Of a stretch of DNA of 64,000 bases, positions 1-8,783 are shown piece after piece. The stretch spans positions 1-64,000 of the forward strand of contig NZ_JARXXP010000007.1 in NCBI RefSeq assembly GCF_029893965.1, in the 5' to 3' direction. The notes beneath the pieces are model-generated. The model was given only the letters and a program-made list of their open reading frames with translations, was not told the origin of the DNA and ran no database searches. How positions within the stretch are numbered: the first letter of the stretch is position 1; each line of letters starts with the position of its first letter. The translations under genes were made by a program, and so were the position numbers. Origin of the DNA: Paenibacillus sp. PastM-3. GTDB lineage: Bacteria; Bacillota; Bacilli; Paenibacillales; Paenibacillaceae.

Positions 1-130
1 CCTATTTTAGTTGTGGCTGTGGTAACTACAACTTTAGGGGGAACCGATTTGTTTGTGAAGGGCTATTTTTTCATGTCAGGTTCGGTGCAAGTGTACTGCC
101 TTATTTTCGCAATAATCGTGTTTTGAGCAA

Positions 131-266
131 GCTAACGGACTCCAGAGCCTTTATTTGCAAATATTTACTGCAAAACAGCAATTTCAGAGGAAATAAGGGC
201 TCTACGGTCCGTTAGCTTTGCAGAGTGTCTCATACACATCAAATAAGGTCGCCTCGGTCCGTTAAC
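131..266. repeat. Inverted/dispersed repeat, three related copies of about 26 bp
   Basis: A segment at 131-156 (begins GCTAACGGAC) recurs as an imperfect reverse complement at 191-216 and again in that second orientation at 241-266. The 131-156 and 191-216 arms could form a long interrupted hairpin with about four mismatches. This looks like a dispersed intergenic repeat. No coding potential is seen here. Confidence 0.7.
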
Positions 267-362
267 CTGCTCCCCGGCTACTTTTTCCCTACCAGTTACC
301 CCCAGACATTTGCATACACAATTGATCCATCAGTCTCGCATTTATTTAGCTGGCGTTTTGCG

Positions 363-565
363 GTGCTGTTCAGGATTGACCAGTGCTATTCAGGATTGTA
401 TAGTGCTCTTTAACATTGGTCAGTGCTCTTTAGCATTGGTCTTGTACTATTTAGGATTGACCGGTGCTCTTTAGCATTGGTCTTGTACTATTTAGGATTG
501 TCCGGGTGCTCTTCAGCATTGGCCTTGTACTATTCAGGATTGTATGGTGCTCTTCAGTATTGGCC
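363..565. repeat. Tandem repeat, about 10 imperfect units of 20-21 bp
   Basis: Units begin GTGCT or GTACT and carry a conserved core of the type TTTAGCATTGG or TTCAGGATTG. Boundaries fall at 363, 383, 403, 423, 444, 464, 485, 506, 527 and 547. From 423 on the units alternate between two subtypes, so the higher-order period is about 41 bp. The unit length is not a multiple of three throughout and no ribosome site precedes the short open frames crossing it, so I treat it as non-coding. Confidence 0.85.
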
Positions 566-599
566 GATATTGTCTGGTATAGTAGAAATGACCATTGTT

Positions 600-731
600 G
601 ATGTAATGTTGAGGTAATGTCGAAGTAATGTCGAGGTAATATTGAGATATTGCTGAGGTATTGCTGAGGTATTGCTGAGGTATTGCTGAGGTATTGCTGA
701 GGTATTGCTGAAGTATTGCTGAGGTAACGTT
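600..731. repeat. Tandem repeat, 12 units of exactly 11 bp
   Basis: Consensus unit GAGGTATTGCT. Twelve contiguous 11-bp units run from 600 to 731. Units 6-10 (655-709) are identical and the outer ones diverge (GATGTAATGTT at 600, GAGGTAACGTT at 721). The period is close to one helical turn. The array lies 35 bp after the different 20-21-bp array. The rest of 732-882 shows nothing I can identify. Confidence 0.9.
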
Positions 732-882
732 TAGCTTTGCCACATTATCCACCAAATGCCCATGTTTACTCCAACCTGAACACATCCCCCCATCCCCCTG
801 AACAAAAGAAGGCCAACAATGTTTTCAGAACTCACCCGCTCCTAGCAGCAGCACCACCCTTTTCCCCCTTAACCAAACAAAA

Positions 883-916
883 AGCGCCCCTGCCGCATAT
901 TGCGGACAAGGACGCT
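883..916 (-). terminator. Rho-independent terminator after fxsA
   Basis: On the minus strand an imperfect GC-rich stem (arms 903-916 and 883-896) with a short AT loop is followed by TTTTTGTTTGG. It lies about 75 bp downstream of the fxsA stop and ends the thioesterase-fxsA transcript. Confidence 0.75.
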
Positions 917-990
917 GCAACAAACTTGAGCTAATTGTAACTAGGTTCAACTACCCCGGCTATCTATCCATTCCAAACGGCAGCTTCGCC

Positions 991-1389
991 TTACCTCCGG
1001 TAAAAAGTGAAGGTGCCGTTTTTCATTTTTTTCTCAATCCATTTCAGCAGAAAAACCCGGTAAAGCGGCCGGGTCAGCGGAAACACCAGTGAAAAACCGA
1101 TTATATCCGTAACGAAGCCGGGCAGGATCAGCATCAGGCCGCCGAAAAAGATACAAAGTCCGTCCAGCATGGTCCGTCCAGGCACCTTACCTTCCTGCAT
1201 TTGCACCTTGCTGTCCTGCAGCACCTTTTTGCCTTCAAATTGCATCATCAAAAAGCCAATTACCGATGTAACGACCATGATGAGCAGTGTTTTGGGCGCA
1301 CCGATAAAACCCGCCACATAAATAAACCCGAATAATTCCACGGCCGGGATTACAAACATAGCAGCCCACAGCCATTTGCTTCTAATCAT
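991..1389 (-). CDS. fxsA: FxsA-family inner membrane protein
   Basis: A 132-residue membrane protein of the FxsA/YtwI family. FxsA in E. coli lessens F-plasmid exclusion of phage T7; the role in Firmicutes is not known. Visible are a hydrophobic N-terminus (WLWAAMFVIPAVELFGFIYV), a second membrane segment near residues 30-50, and a third near 75-105 (LCIFFGGLMLILPGFVTDIIG) with the family's LPGFVTD motif, then a basic C-terminal tail. Its ATG overlaps the stop of the upstream thioesterase gene by one base (TAATG), so the two are probably translationally coupled. In Bacillus the YtwI gene also lies close to pyk, so the placement fits. Confidence 0.9.
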   Translation of the reverse strand: MIRSKWLWAAMFVIPAVELFGFIYVAGFIGAPKTLLIMVVTSVIGFLMMQFEGKKVLQDSKVQMQEGKVPGRTMLDGLCIFFGGLMLILPGFVTDIIGFSLVFPLTRPLYRVFLLKWIEKKMKNGTFTFYRR

Positions 1390-1919
1390 TATGTTCCTCC
1401 TTCTTCCCTCAGCGCCCCGGTAATGGCATTGTACAGCTCGGGCAGTGCCCGGTCCAGCCTTACCGGCTTCCAGTCCCTGTTCAGCCAGACATGAGAGGTT
1501 GAACCGCTGACCAGAAGCTCGCCCGCAAGCGGCGCATCCGATGGACCAGACGTCACGCCCGATCCGGAACTGTAGCCGGCACCGCTGCCAGTGAAGTCCG
1601 CCAGCCGGTGGATTTCATATTCGTATACAACCCTCAGAGGCGAAAAGACGCTGAGCCGCGCATACACGGCGATAAGATCATCATAGCGTGCCGGACTTTT
1701 AAATTGCAAATCTGCAGCGGTCACGGGAAGCATTACACCCATTTCCTCAAGCGAACGGTAGGCAAAGCCAAGCCCGCGGAACATTTCGGTCCGCCCGCTC
1801 TCAAACCAGCTCAGATAGTTGGCATGGTAGACAACGCCCATCTGGTCCGTCTCCTGATATCTTACGCGGAAAGCGGTGCTGTACCAGCGGCTGGCCGGCA
1901 CCGGTTCACGTGATTTCAT
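1389..1919 (-). CDS. Acyl-CoA thioesterase, YbgC/FadM (4HBT) type
   Basis: Single hotdog-fold thioesterase of 176 residues, predicted to hydrolyse acyl-CoA esters. The motif ETDQMGVVYHANYLSWFE near residue 25 is the family signature: the Asp of ETDQ is the catalytic acid and HANY packs around the substrate. I chose the ATG at 1919 because AAAGGGG lies 9 bases upstream; a longer frame to 1955 has no ribosome site. Odd: a Ser/Gly-rich stretch of about 30 residues (near ADFTGSGAGYSSGSGVTSG) interrupts the beta sheet before the final strands, which family members normally lack. The substrate is unknown. Confidence 0.85.
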   Translation of the reverse strand: MKSREPVPASRWYSTAFRVRYQETDQMGVVYHANYLSWFESGRTEMFRGLGFAYRSLEEMGVMLPVTAADLQFKSPARYDDLIAVYARLSVFSPLRVVYEYEIHRLADFTGSGAGYSSGSGVTSGPSDAPLAGELLVSGSTSHVWLNRDWKPVRLDRALPELYNAITGALREEGGT

Positions 1920-1977
1920 AACAAATCGCCCCTTTCTGTAGTCAATGGCAGGCACAGCTGCAGCCCGAAGCCTGAGT

Positions 1978-3159
1978 TCACAGGCTCAAGCCGTTCGAAG
2001 ACACCGGCAGCTGCACCTTGCGGCGCGAGCTTCTGGCCACATATAGCAGCAGCACAGATCCGACAGCTGCACTCAGCATGCAGGCCAGATTCATCAGCCC
2101 GACACCCCCGCTACTAAGCAGCAGTCCGTTCAGCAGATTGCCGAGAATTCCCGCAAACCCGGAGAAGACAATATTAAAGACGCTTTGGCCGGTCGCCTGA
2201 ATTTCTGACGATGTAATCTGGGATACATATTCAACCGCAGCAATATAGAAAAGTCCGAAGGACAGGCCATGCAGAACCTGCACTCCGACCATAACCGAAG
2301 GATACGGAAAAGCCACCTGAATGCCCCAGCGAAGCACATATATAAGCGCTCCGATCAGCAGCGTGCGTTCACGTCCCAGCTTACGGATAACCTTGGAGGC
2401 ATAGAGCATGGATGGCACATTGGTAAAAGAAGCGATAAACAGGGCAATCCCGGCGTAGCTCGCCGACCCCCCCACAGACTGAAAAGCCACTACAAAATAA
2501 GTGCCGAACGCAGCCATTGTCTGGTTCACCAGAAAGCATCCGCCGAGAAAAGCCAGAAAAATCCGGTTGCTGAGCAGCTGCTTCACACCCTGTGAAAAGG
2601 ATTGGCTCATCATATGGTTTTCTTCCGCCTGTCTGGGCAGTGTCAACGCGAATATTACGGCTACCGAGCTCAGAAGCAGGAAGGGCAGCCAGATGGTCGA
2701 TACCGAAAACAGCTCAATATACTGTCCGCCCGCATAGGCCCCTACGGCCGCCCCTATGCTCATCATCATCCGGATGCTGCCGTAGGATGACCCGGCCCTG
2801 TTCGCGGCTGCAATGGCGTAAGAATCGGCGATAGGCGCCTGTGTAGCCGAGAAGATGGTGGACACCGTGTAGATCAGCAGCATAACGATAAAATAGTCGA
2901 ACCGGTAAAAGCCTGCCAGCACTGCAGGTACGGCCACACTCAGAATCAGCACAAGTCGCGCCTGGTTGTACCTGTCAGCAATCAAGCCCCACACCGGTTG
3001 AATACAAATGGCAATCAGCGTACCGGCCGCCATCATCATACCGATCTGGCTGACAGCCATGCCGTTATTCTTCAGCAGCAGAGTCAGATATGAGCCGAAG
3101 GAGCCCCCTGCCAATCCCAAAAAAAGATAGAAGCCGCGCAGCTTCATTAGTTTGTCCAT
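1978..3159 (-). CDS. MFS transporter, 12 TM, LacY/phenylpropionate-permease-like
   Basis: A 393-residue, highly hydrophobic protein with the two six-helix halves of a major facilitator. The N-terminal half begins LRGFYLFLGLAGGSFGSYL and has the conserved cytoplasmic loop PVWGLIADRY between helices 2 and 3. The second half starts near the SNRIFLAFLGGCFLV segment. The overall pattern recalls the MFS_1-like group that includes 3-phenylpropionate transporters; the substrate cannot be read from sequence. I start at the ATG at 3159 (MDKLMKLRG), preceded by GGAGAGGA; the longer frame to 3276 would run into the divergent peptidase gene. It ends about 60 bases before the thioesterase start and may be co-transcribed with it. 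Confidence 0.8.
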   Translation of the reverse strand: MDKLMKLRGFYLFLGLAGGSFGSYLTLLLKNNGMAVSQIGMMMAAGTLIAICIQPVWGLIADRYNQARLVLILSVAVPAVLAGFYRFDYFIVMLLIYTVSTIFSATQAPIADSYAIAAANRAGSSYGSIRMMMSIGAAVGAYAGGQYIELFSVSTIWLPFLLLSSVAVIFALTLPRQAEENHMMSQSFSQGVKQLLSNRIFLAFLGGCFLVNQTMAAFGTYFVVAFQSVGGSASYAGIALFIASFTNVPSMLYASKVIRKLGRERTLLIGALIYVLRWGIQVAFPYPSVMVGVQVLHGLSFGLFYIAAVEYVSQITSSEIQATGQSVFNIVFSGFAGILGNLLNGLLLSSGGVGLMNLACMLSAAVGSVLLLYVARSSRRKVQLPVSSNGLSL

Positions 3160-3261
3160 AGGTGCTAGTAGTCCTCTCCATTCCTTTTTAACAGATAACC
3201 CATACTTTACGAGACTTCCCTGCATTAGATAGAGCAGAACCTTATTGAAGGCGGTGGACAA

Positions 3262-4044
3262 GTGAGCACAGTTCATAGATTTCAGCGCAGTCAGCCCTGT
3301 CTAACTGACAAATCCAATACAGGCCGGACCCGTAATTCCGGCTTCGGCTGGACGTCAAGCAACTGGAGCGGATATGCCATCACCGGCCAGAAAGGCGCCT
3401 TCCGGCGGATCTCGGCCGAGTGGACAGTCCCCTACGTAAAACCTACGGCTAAGCCTACTTATTCATCGGCCTGGATCGGAATCGACGGCTTCAAAAACAG
3501 CAGTCTGATCCAGACAGGCACCGGCCACGAATCCATGAACGGAACCGTCCATTATTATGCCTGGTGGGAGATTCTCCCCGAGGCTGAGACCGTCATTCGG
3601 CTTCCCGTGTCCCCAGGAGACCTCATCCGGGCAAGCATCGTAAAGCTCAGCCCCGGTAAATGGCGCATCCGGCTATGCAATCTGAGCAAGCGCTGGACCT
3701 TCCGTACAGTCCAGCGCTACAACGGACCGCAATCCTCTGCAGAATGGATCATGGAGGCACCTCTGGTCGGGGGAACCGTCGCCGATCTCGCCCGTACCTC
3801 ATCTGTACGCTTCCGCTGCTGTCGGGTCAACGGGATTAGCCCCAGGCTTAAGCCTGCAAACGGCGGCATCATGATCCAGAACAAGGTTACAGTCGCCGTA
3901 CCTTCGAGTCCCAGTGCCAAGGGCGATGCATTTACAGTAAAACGTCTATATCCTAAAGGCCTCTCGCAAGCTTACCTGAAAAGCCCTGTTTTTATCCGCA
4001 CCAAAGCAACAAGCGCTCTCAAAAAAACCCTCAATCAAATATAA
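3262..4044 (+). CDS. Peptidase G1 (eqolisin-type glutamic peptidase)
   Basis: A 260-residue protein of the G1 glutamic endopeptidase family, first known from fungi (scytalidoglutamic peptidase). The catalytic Gln/Glu dyad is visible as Q84 in SLIQTGTGHE and E161 in SSAEWIMEAP, and the family's SSNWSGY (residue 32) and SSAWIGIDG (residue 68) strands are present. The start is GTG at 3262 with AAGGCGG upstream. No signal peptide is seen, although fungal members are secreted, so it may act inside the cell or be exported by another route. It is divergent from the MFS gene and ends at a strong bidirectional terminator shared with pyk. Confidence 0.85.
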   Translation: MSTVHRFQRSQPCLTDKSNTGRTRNSGFGWTSSNWSGYAITGQKGAFRRISAEWTVPYVKPTAKPTYSSAWIGIDGFKNSSLIQTGTGHESMNGTVHYYAWWEILPEAETVIRLPVSPGDLIRASIVKLSPGKWRIRLCNLSKRWTFRTVQRYNGPQSSAEWIMEAPLVGGTVADLARTSSVRFRCCRVNGISPRLKPANGGIMIQNKVTVAVPSSPSAKGDAFTVKRLYPKGLSQAYLKSPVFIRTKATSALKKTLNQI

Positions 4045-4064
4045 TCATTCAAAGCCGTGATATC

Positions 4065-4107
4065 AAGCAAAAAAGCAATGGCGAATTGCACCATTGCTTT
4101 TTTGCTT
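4065..4107. terminator. Bidirectional rho-independent terminator
   Basis: A perfect 17-bp stem (4065-4081 with 4091-4107) carries an A-tract on one side and a T-tract on the other around a 9-base loop. It serves both the plus-strand peptidase gene and the minus-strand pyk gene, which converge here. Confidence 0.95.
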
Positions 4108-4141
4108 ATGTCTTTTATCCGTTATGGAAATCAAGCCTGTC

Positions 4142-5566
4142 TTAGTCGGCAGGAATCGTATCCACTTTCACGAGGTTGGTGGATCCGGAACGTCCCAGCG
4201 GGATACCGGCAGTGATCACAACGAGATCGCCTGCTTTTACCAGACCGGAAGCTTTACCGCCTTGCAGTGCAGTAGCCAGCAGTTCGTCAGTTGTAGTAGC
4301 TTCATTGCCGAATACTGGAGTTACGCCCCATACCAGCGCCAATTGACGCATTGTTCTTTCCTGAGTCGTTACTGCGATGATCTGGGATTTAGGACGGTAT
4401 TTGGAAACCACGCGTGCTGTGTGGCCGGTTACAGTCGAAGAAATAATAGCTTTAGCGTTCAGGTCCAGAGCGGAGATCGCTACGGATTGGCTGATAGCTT
4501 CAGTAACCGTTGTTTCTTGCGCGATCTGCTGCTTCATGAAGATTTCACGGTGGTTCAGGGCAGATTCCGCTTTCTCGGCAATGCGGGACATGGTCAGTAC
4601 GGATTCTACCGGATATTTCCCGGCAGCTGTTTCACCGGACAGCATGATTGCATCAGTACCGTCGAAGATAGCGTTAGCTACGTCACTCGCTTCAGCGCGG
4701 GTAGGACGCGGGTTGCGCTGCATGGAATCCAGCATTTGGGTAGCTGTGATTACCGGCTTGCCGGCTATGTTACATTTTTTGATCATCAGCTTCTGGGCCA
4801 ATGGCACATCTTCAGCAGGAATTTCTACGCCGAGATCACCGCGGGCAACCATCAGACCGTCAGATACTGCCAGGATTTCATCAAGGTTGTCGACGCCTTC
4901 CTGGTTTTCGATCTTGGAGATGATTTGGATGTGGGAAGCATTGTGCTTCTCAAGCAGTGCACGGATTTCCAGAACGTCGCTGGCTTTGCGAACGAAGGAA
5001 GCGGCGATAAAATCGATGTCCTGTCCGATCCCGAAAATGATATCGTTGGTGTCTTTTTCCGTAATACCCGGCAGGGAGATGGAAACTCCCGGTACGTTAA
5101 CGCCTTTTTTGCTCTTGATTGTACCGCCGTTAACAATACGGGTCTTGATTTCAGTGCCTTGAATGTCTACAACTGTAAGTCCGATAAGACCGTCATCGAT
5201 CAGGATTGTTGATCCAACCGAAACGTCGTTAGGAAGGTCGCTGTAAGTGATAGAGATACGGTTTTGATCGCCAAGGATTTCTTCCGTAGTCAATGTCAGG
5301 TACTCGTCCTGAACCAGCTCAATCGGTTCTACTTCCAGCTTGCCTGTACGAATTTCTGGTCCTTTGGTGTCAAGCAGGATAGCAACGGTCTTGCCCAGTT
5401 CCTGGGAAGCCTGACGAATCGTTTTGATCCGGTTGCCGTGCTCTTCATAGTCGCCGTGGGAGAAGTTCAGACGGGCTACATTCATACCAGCCAAAATCAA
5501 TTTTTTGATATTCTCCAACGATTCACTTGCAGGTCCGATCGTACATACAATTTTACTTTTCCGCAT
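4142..5566 (-). CDS. pyk: Pyruvate kinase
   Basis: Catalyses phosphoenolpyruvate + ADP to pyruvate + ATP, the last step of glycolysis. The 474-residue protein starts [15 protein letters not shown] and shows all key motifs: RLNFSHGD (nucleotide and K+ site), [10 protein letters not shown] with the catalytic Lys, [10 protein letters not shown] (metal-binding region) and the [10 protein letters not shown] signature. The C-terminal domain ends ...[12 protein letters not shown] at the usual boundary, so the extra PEP-utilizing-like domain carried by Bacillus-type pyruvate kinases is absent. The ATG is preceded by GGAGG. Transcription ends at the 4065-4107 terminator. In B. subtilis pfkA lies between accA and pyk; here that place is empty. 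Confidence 0.97.
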   Translation of the reverse strand: MRKSKIVCTIGPASESLENIKKLILAGMNVARLNFSHGDYEEHGNRIKTIRQASQELGKTVAILLDTKGPEIRTGKLEVEPIELVQDEYLTLTTEEILGDQNRISITYSDLPNDVSVGSTILIDDGLIGLTVVDIQGTEIKTRIVNGGTIKSKKGVNVPGVSISLPGITEKDTNDIIFGIGQDIDFIAASFVRKASDVLEIRALLEKHNASHIQIISKIENQEGVDNLDEILAVSDGLMVARGDLGVEIPAEDVPLAQKLMIKKCNIAGKPVITATQMLDSMQRNPRPTRAEASDVANAIFDGTDAIMLSGETAAGKYPVESVLTMSRIAEKAESALNHREIFMKQQIAQETTVTEAISQSVAISALDLNAKAIISSTVTGHTARVVSKYRPKSQIIAVTTQERTMRQLALVWGVTPVFGNEATTTDELLATALQGGKASGLVKAGDLVVITAGIPLGRSGSTNLVKVDTIPAD

Positions 5567-5777
5567 TAGGTTTTCCTCCGTTTTTTCGTTCTCTCTGTCT
5601 CACTTTTTCCAACTACAAAATCTACTATAAGGCTTAATGTTTGTATAGGAACTATATCACATGCACCTTTTACTACGCCCTAATGAATATTACTGCAACT
5701 TGGACACAAAATCAATGTTCCAGCGCGTTTCCTCTGTAAATATACGTCGAATTTACGCAATCTGCCATCAAAATAAA

Positions 5778-5806
5778 AATCATCCCGCGGCATTTGCGGG
5801 ATGATT
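5778..5806 (-). terminator. Rho-independent terminator after accA
   Basis: A perfect 11-bp stem (5778-5788 with 5796-5806) with a 7-base loop. Read on the minus strand it is followed by TTTTTATTTTG. It lies about 90 bp after the accA stop and separates accDA from pyk. The remainder of the 330-bp gap 5567-5896 holds the pyk leader and presumably its promoter (a TATAGT lies near 5620 on the minus strand); no gene was found in it. Confidence 0.9.
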
Positions 5807-5896
5807 GCTATGACAATAAATGTATAATCCAGTCTTCCGTGGTTGTAGACCGGAAAGAACTTCCATATGTGTGAAAGTGCAAATGAAACCGTTACT

Positions 5897-6898
5897 CTAC
5901 TCCACGTTCTGGACTTCTTCTTCGGGTAATAGAGACTCTTGGGTACCTTCGGCAAACTCGCCGATTTTGCGGAATTTGCGGTAACGGTCCTCCTTGAGCT
6001 CTGCAGCATCCAGACTGGACAGTTCCTGCAAATGGCGCCACAGGGCCTCCTTGATGTTGGCTGCAGCAGTCTCGTAGTCCTGATGCGCGCCGCCCCGCGG
6101 TTCCGGGACAATCTCCTCGATGACTTCCATCCCGAGGAGATCCGCTGCGGTAATCTTCATCGCTTCGGCGGCCTGCTCCGCTTTGGAGGCATCCTTCCAC
6201 AGAATGGAGGCTGCGCCGTTCGGCGAGATCGCCGAATAGATGGCATGCTCCAGCATCAGAACACGGTTGCCCACAGCCAAAGCCAGAGCCCCGCCGCTTC
6301 CGCCTTCGCCGATGACGACACAGATGACCGGCACAGCCAGCTGGGACATCTCATAGAGATTGCGCGCAATGGCTTCAGACTGCCCGCGTTCCTCCGCTGT
6401 ATTCCCCGGGTAAGCTCCCTTGGTGTCGATAAAGGTAATGATCGGGCGGCGGAATTTCTCCGCCTGTTTCATCAGCCGCATGGCCTTGCGGAACCCTTCC
6501 GGGTGCGCGCTGCCGAAAAAGCGCTGGATATTGTCCTTCGTATCCTTGCCGCGCTGCTGTCCGATTACCGTAACCGGCAGACCGTTCAGCTTCGCAATGC
6601 CGCCGACAACGGCCAGATCATCCCCGAACAGGCGGTCGCCGTGCAGCTCCAGGAAGTCCGTAAAAATCAGCCCGATCAGATCAAGCGAGGTCGGACGTCC
6701 GTGGTGCCGGGCCAGATGCATCTTCTGGGAGGCGGAAATATTGCTGTAAATTTCATCCGCAAGCACGCGGTAACGTTCTTCAAGCCGGATGATTTCATCC
6801 GTAAAATCAATGCCCTTCTCTTCACCGAACTGCTTCAGCTCGGCAATCTTCTTGCGCATTTCTACCAGAGGCATTTCAAAAGGCAACTCTCCCGCCAA
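5897..6898 (-). CDS. accA: Acetyl-CoA carboxylase carboxyltransferase subunit alpha
   Basis: AccA, 333 residues, forms the alpha2beta2 carboxyltransferase with AccD and moves the carboxyl group from biotin-BCCP to acetyl-CoA, giving malonyl-CoA for fatty-acid synthesis. Conserved blocks seen: [15 protein letters not shown] region at residues 84-94, [41 protein letters not shown] and the [10 protein letters not shown] loop, followed by [13 protein letters not shown] use the TTG at 6898, which has AAAGGGGG 8 bases upstream inside the end of accD and aligns with Bacillus AccA; the first ATG is 8 codons further in. Only one base separates it from the accD stop, so the pair is a coupled operon. 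Confidence 0.96.
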   Translation of the reverse strand: MAGELPFEMPLVEMRKKIAELKQFGEEKGIDFTDEIIRLEERYRVLADEIYSNISASQKMHLARHHGRPTSLDLIGLIFTDFLELHGDRLFGDDLAVVGGIAKLNGLPVTVIGQQRGKDTKDNIQRFFGSAHPEGFRKAMRLMKQAEKFRRPIITFIDTKGAYPGNTAEERGQSEAIARNLYEMSQLAVPVICVVIGEGGSGGALALAVGNRVLMLEHAIYSAISPNGAASILWKDASKAEQAAEAMKITAADLLGMEVIEEIVPEPRGGAHQDYETAAANIKEALWRHLQELSSLDAAELKEDRYRKFRKIGEFAEGTQESLLPEEEVQNVE

Positions 6899-6899
6899 C

Positions 6900-7793
6900 C
6901 TAAAATCCCCCTTTCACATCATGCAGCTCCAAAATCCTGGTCAGTGTAGACCGCATTTCCTTACGGTGCACCACCAGGTCGAGCTGGCCGTGCTGAAGGT
7001 TGAATTCAGCCGTCTGGAAATCATCCGGCAGCTTCTGGCGGATCGTCTGCTCAATGACGATTCTCCCGGCGAAGCCGAACACGGCTCCGGGCTCGGCAAT
7101 AATAATATCGCCAAGGCTCGCAAAGCTCGCGGATACACCGCCGGTAGTAGGGTCAGTAACGACCGAAATATATAATCCTCCGGACTCGCCAAAACGGGCC
7201 AGAGCCGCGCTTGTCTTGGCCATCTGCATCAGGCTGAGGATACTCTCCTGCATCCGTGCTCCGCCGGAGGTGGAGAAAATCAGCAGCGGGAGTCTTTTCT
7301 CCGTTGCTTCCTCCACCGCACGGGTAATCTTCTCCCCGACTGCGGAGCCCATGCTGCCTGAGAAAAATTCAAAGTTCATCACCGCAACAATGACGGGATG
7401 GCCGCCGATGGTGCCCTGACCGGTCACTACCGCCTCAACTTGTCCGCTTTTGGAGCGCTGCTGCTCTAGCTTAGAGGCATAACCCGGGAACTGCAGCGGG
7501 TCCACTGACGACAGCTCGCTGTCAAACTCGATGAAATTCTCCGGATCAAGCGTCATGGCGATCCGCTCCAGCGCGTTCAGCCGCATATGGTGGCCGCAGG
7601 CCGGACATACCTTCAGGTTCTTCTCCAGCTCCTTGCTATACTGGATCGTCCCGCATTTACTGCATTTGCTCATAAGCCCTTCGGGAATCTCCCGCTTCGG
7701 GCGTTCGCCTTCCGCCGGTCCGCCGCTCCGCTCCAGACGTTCTGAAGGAATAGTCGCGTACTTCCGTTTTTTCTGAAATAAATCTTTGAACAA
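6900..7793 (-). CDS. accD: Acetyl-CoA carboxylase carboxyltransferase subunit beta
   Basis: AccD, 297 residues, the partner of AccA in malonyl-CoA synthesis. An N-terminal zinc ribbon has four cysteines (C44, C47, C63, C66 in [10 protein letters not shown] and [10 protein letters not shown]), followed by the crotonase-like carboxyltransferase fold with [18 protein letters not shown] and [16 protein letters not shown] start at TTG 7793 ([18 protein letters not shown]): GAGGTG stands 6 bases upstream and the protein then aligns with Bacillus AccD from residue 1. The GTG at 7802 lies within this ribosome site and is less likely. It is the first gene of the accDA operon. Confidence 0.96.
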   Translation of the reverse strand: MFKDLFQKKRKYATIPSERLERSGGPAEGERPKREIPEGLMSKCSKCGTIQYSKELEKNLKVCPACGHHMRLNALERIAMTLDPENFIEFDSELSSVDPLQFPGYASKLEQQRSKSGQVEAVVTGQGTIGGHPVIVAVMNFEFFSGSMGSAVGEKITRAVEEATEKRLPLLIFSTSGGARMQESILSLMQMAKTSAALARFGESGGLYISVVTDPTTGGVSASFASLGDIIIAEPGAVFGFAGRIVIEQTIRQKLPDDFQTAEFNLQHGQLDLVVHRKEMRSTLTRILELHDVKGGF

Positions 7794-7870
7794 GGGTCGC
7801 ACCTCTTCAGCCGTTTATTTGCGCATTCAGCAGCTTGCCGCTGTCAACTACTGCACTTATACATATTTAA

Positions 7871-8059
7871 TTAGGGATGTAAAATCAGATTCAGGGCTTC
7901 CTGCACTTCCTCAAGCTCCCCCGAAGGAACCAGTATCTCAAACTGTTGCTTGGACATATTAATCGGACGGCACTTTACCAGAAATCCTTCTTCCGTAAGC
8001 CTGCTCTGAATCATATCCGCCACTTTGGCGGTTGGCGCTATATAAATTACCGTCCACAT
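7871..8059 (-). CDS. Small DUF2007-like protein
   Basis: A 62-residue protein beginning MWTVIYIAPTAKVADMIQSRL, with a ferredoxin-like pattern: a beta strand, an amphipathic helix, a strand with VKCRP, then a basic/acidic helix EEVQEALNLIL. This matches the DUF2007 putative signal-transducing family; relatives in Paenibacillus are sometimes labelled glutamate decarboxylase, which this length and sequence cannot support. GGGAGG lies 11 bases before the ATG; a longer frame to 8185 has no ribosome site. It stands between the YutG-type gene and accD on the same strand. Confidence 0.7.
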   Translation of the reverse strand: MWTVIYIAPTAKVADMIQSRLTEEGFLVKCRPINMSKQQFEILVPSGELEEVQEALNLILHP

Positions 8060-8207
8060 GCCCTGCAAGGCCTCCCTGATCTCAATTCCCAGCCGTATCC
8101 CGCGTATAATGGAATCATGATAACACAGTTTTCTTTTTTCCCGCAACAGGAGTAAAACGGAGGAGGCGGGACCAGGAGGCCGCATTCATCAGCTATTAGG
8201 TGTTCCC

Positions 8208-8708
8208 TTATGACGTACCGGTGACATGGGGATACACCTTTGCCCCTTCATGGCGGTGGGCAATCCGGGCAGAAGCGGCTGCGGCAATTCCGGCAACAAG
8301 GTCATCCAGGAAGACATGGATTCTGCCCGGCTCATCATTGAGCCTGCCGATTACGCCAAGCTTGACTTTGTCCAGGTAGCCGAAGCTGGTCAGCCCGATC
8401 ATGCCGTACACCCCCGTAATCCCCAGCGCCAGCGTCTCGTCTGCGCCGTACAGCGATTCATCCGCCTCCATCACCGCCTGCAGCGGCTGGGGAAGCGCCC
8501 CTTTCTCCGCCAGCTCATCCAGGGCAATGCCTGTCATGAGCGTGTACTGCACCTCTCTTTTGCCGAGCACCGACTTCACGCTGGACATACATTCATCCTC
8601 TGTTAAATCCTGATAATATTTGGATTGCAAAATATATACGATCTCAGCAATGGACGATAACGTAACTCCCCTGCGTTCCAGCAGTTCTGTTGCCATTTGA
8701 TAGGACAT
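8208..8708 (-). CDS. Phosphatidylglycerophosphatase A-like protein, YutG type
   Basis: A 166-residue protein of the PgpA/YutG family. PgpA removes phosphate from phosphatidylglycerophosphate in phospholipid synthesis. Visible family motifs are SIAEIVYILQSKYY near the N-terminus, YGADETLALGITGVYGMIGLTSFGYLDK, and the acidic HVFLDDLVAG motif near residues 130-140 that binds the metal. Hydrophobic segments are weak compared with Gram-negative PgpA, as is usual for YutG. The ATG at 8708 has AAAGGGG 9 bases upstream. It follows dnaE by 75 bp on the same strand. Confidence 0.8.
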   Translation of the reverse strand: MSYQMATELLERRGVTLSSIAEIVYILQSKYYQDLTEDECMSSVKSVLGKREVQYTLMTGIALDELAEKGALPQPLQAVMEADESLYGADETLALGITGVYGMIGLTSFGYLDKVKLGVIGRLNDEPGRIHVFLDDLVAGIAAAASARIAHRHEGAKVYPHVTGTS

Positions 8709-8783
8709 GTTGTCAATCCCCTTTCCGCACGGGACCATTCCCTGTGGTTTCCTAAATGTATGCGGAAAAGGGCGAAAATGTTC

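Noticed and set aside
363..731. Candidate CRISPR array
   Set aside because: The repeats are contiguous with no unique spacers between them and no cas gene is near.
225..785. Short open frames on both strands across the tandem repeats
   Set aside because: They follow from repetitive sequence, have no ribosome sites and their products are simple periodic strings.
3190..3216. Fourth copy of the shared promoter motif (ACCCATACTTTA on the plus strand)
   Set aside because: It lies far outside the locus, matches only 11 bases, lacks phased GTAT words and has no -10 box at the right distance.
4094..5212. Long open frame on the plus strand opposite pyk
   Set aside because: It is antisense to a well-supported gene and its product is Cys/Phe/His-rich with no recognisable pattern.
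7871..8059. Glutamate decarboxylase
   Set aside because: A name sometimes attached to such small proteins; 62 residues cannot hold a PLP enzyme and the fold pattern is DUF2007-like.
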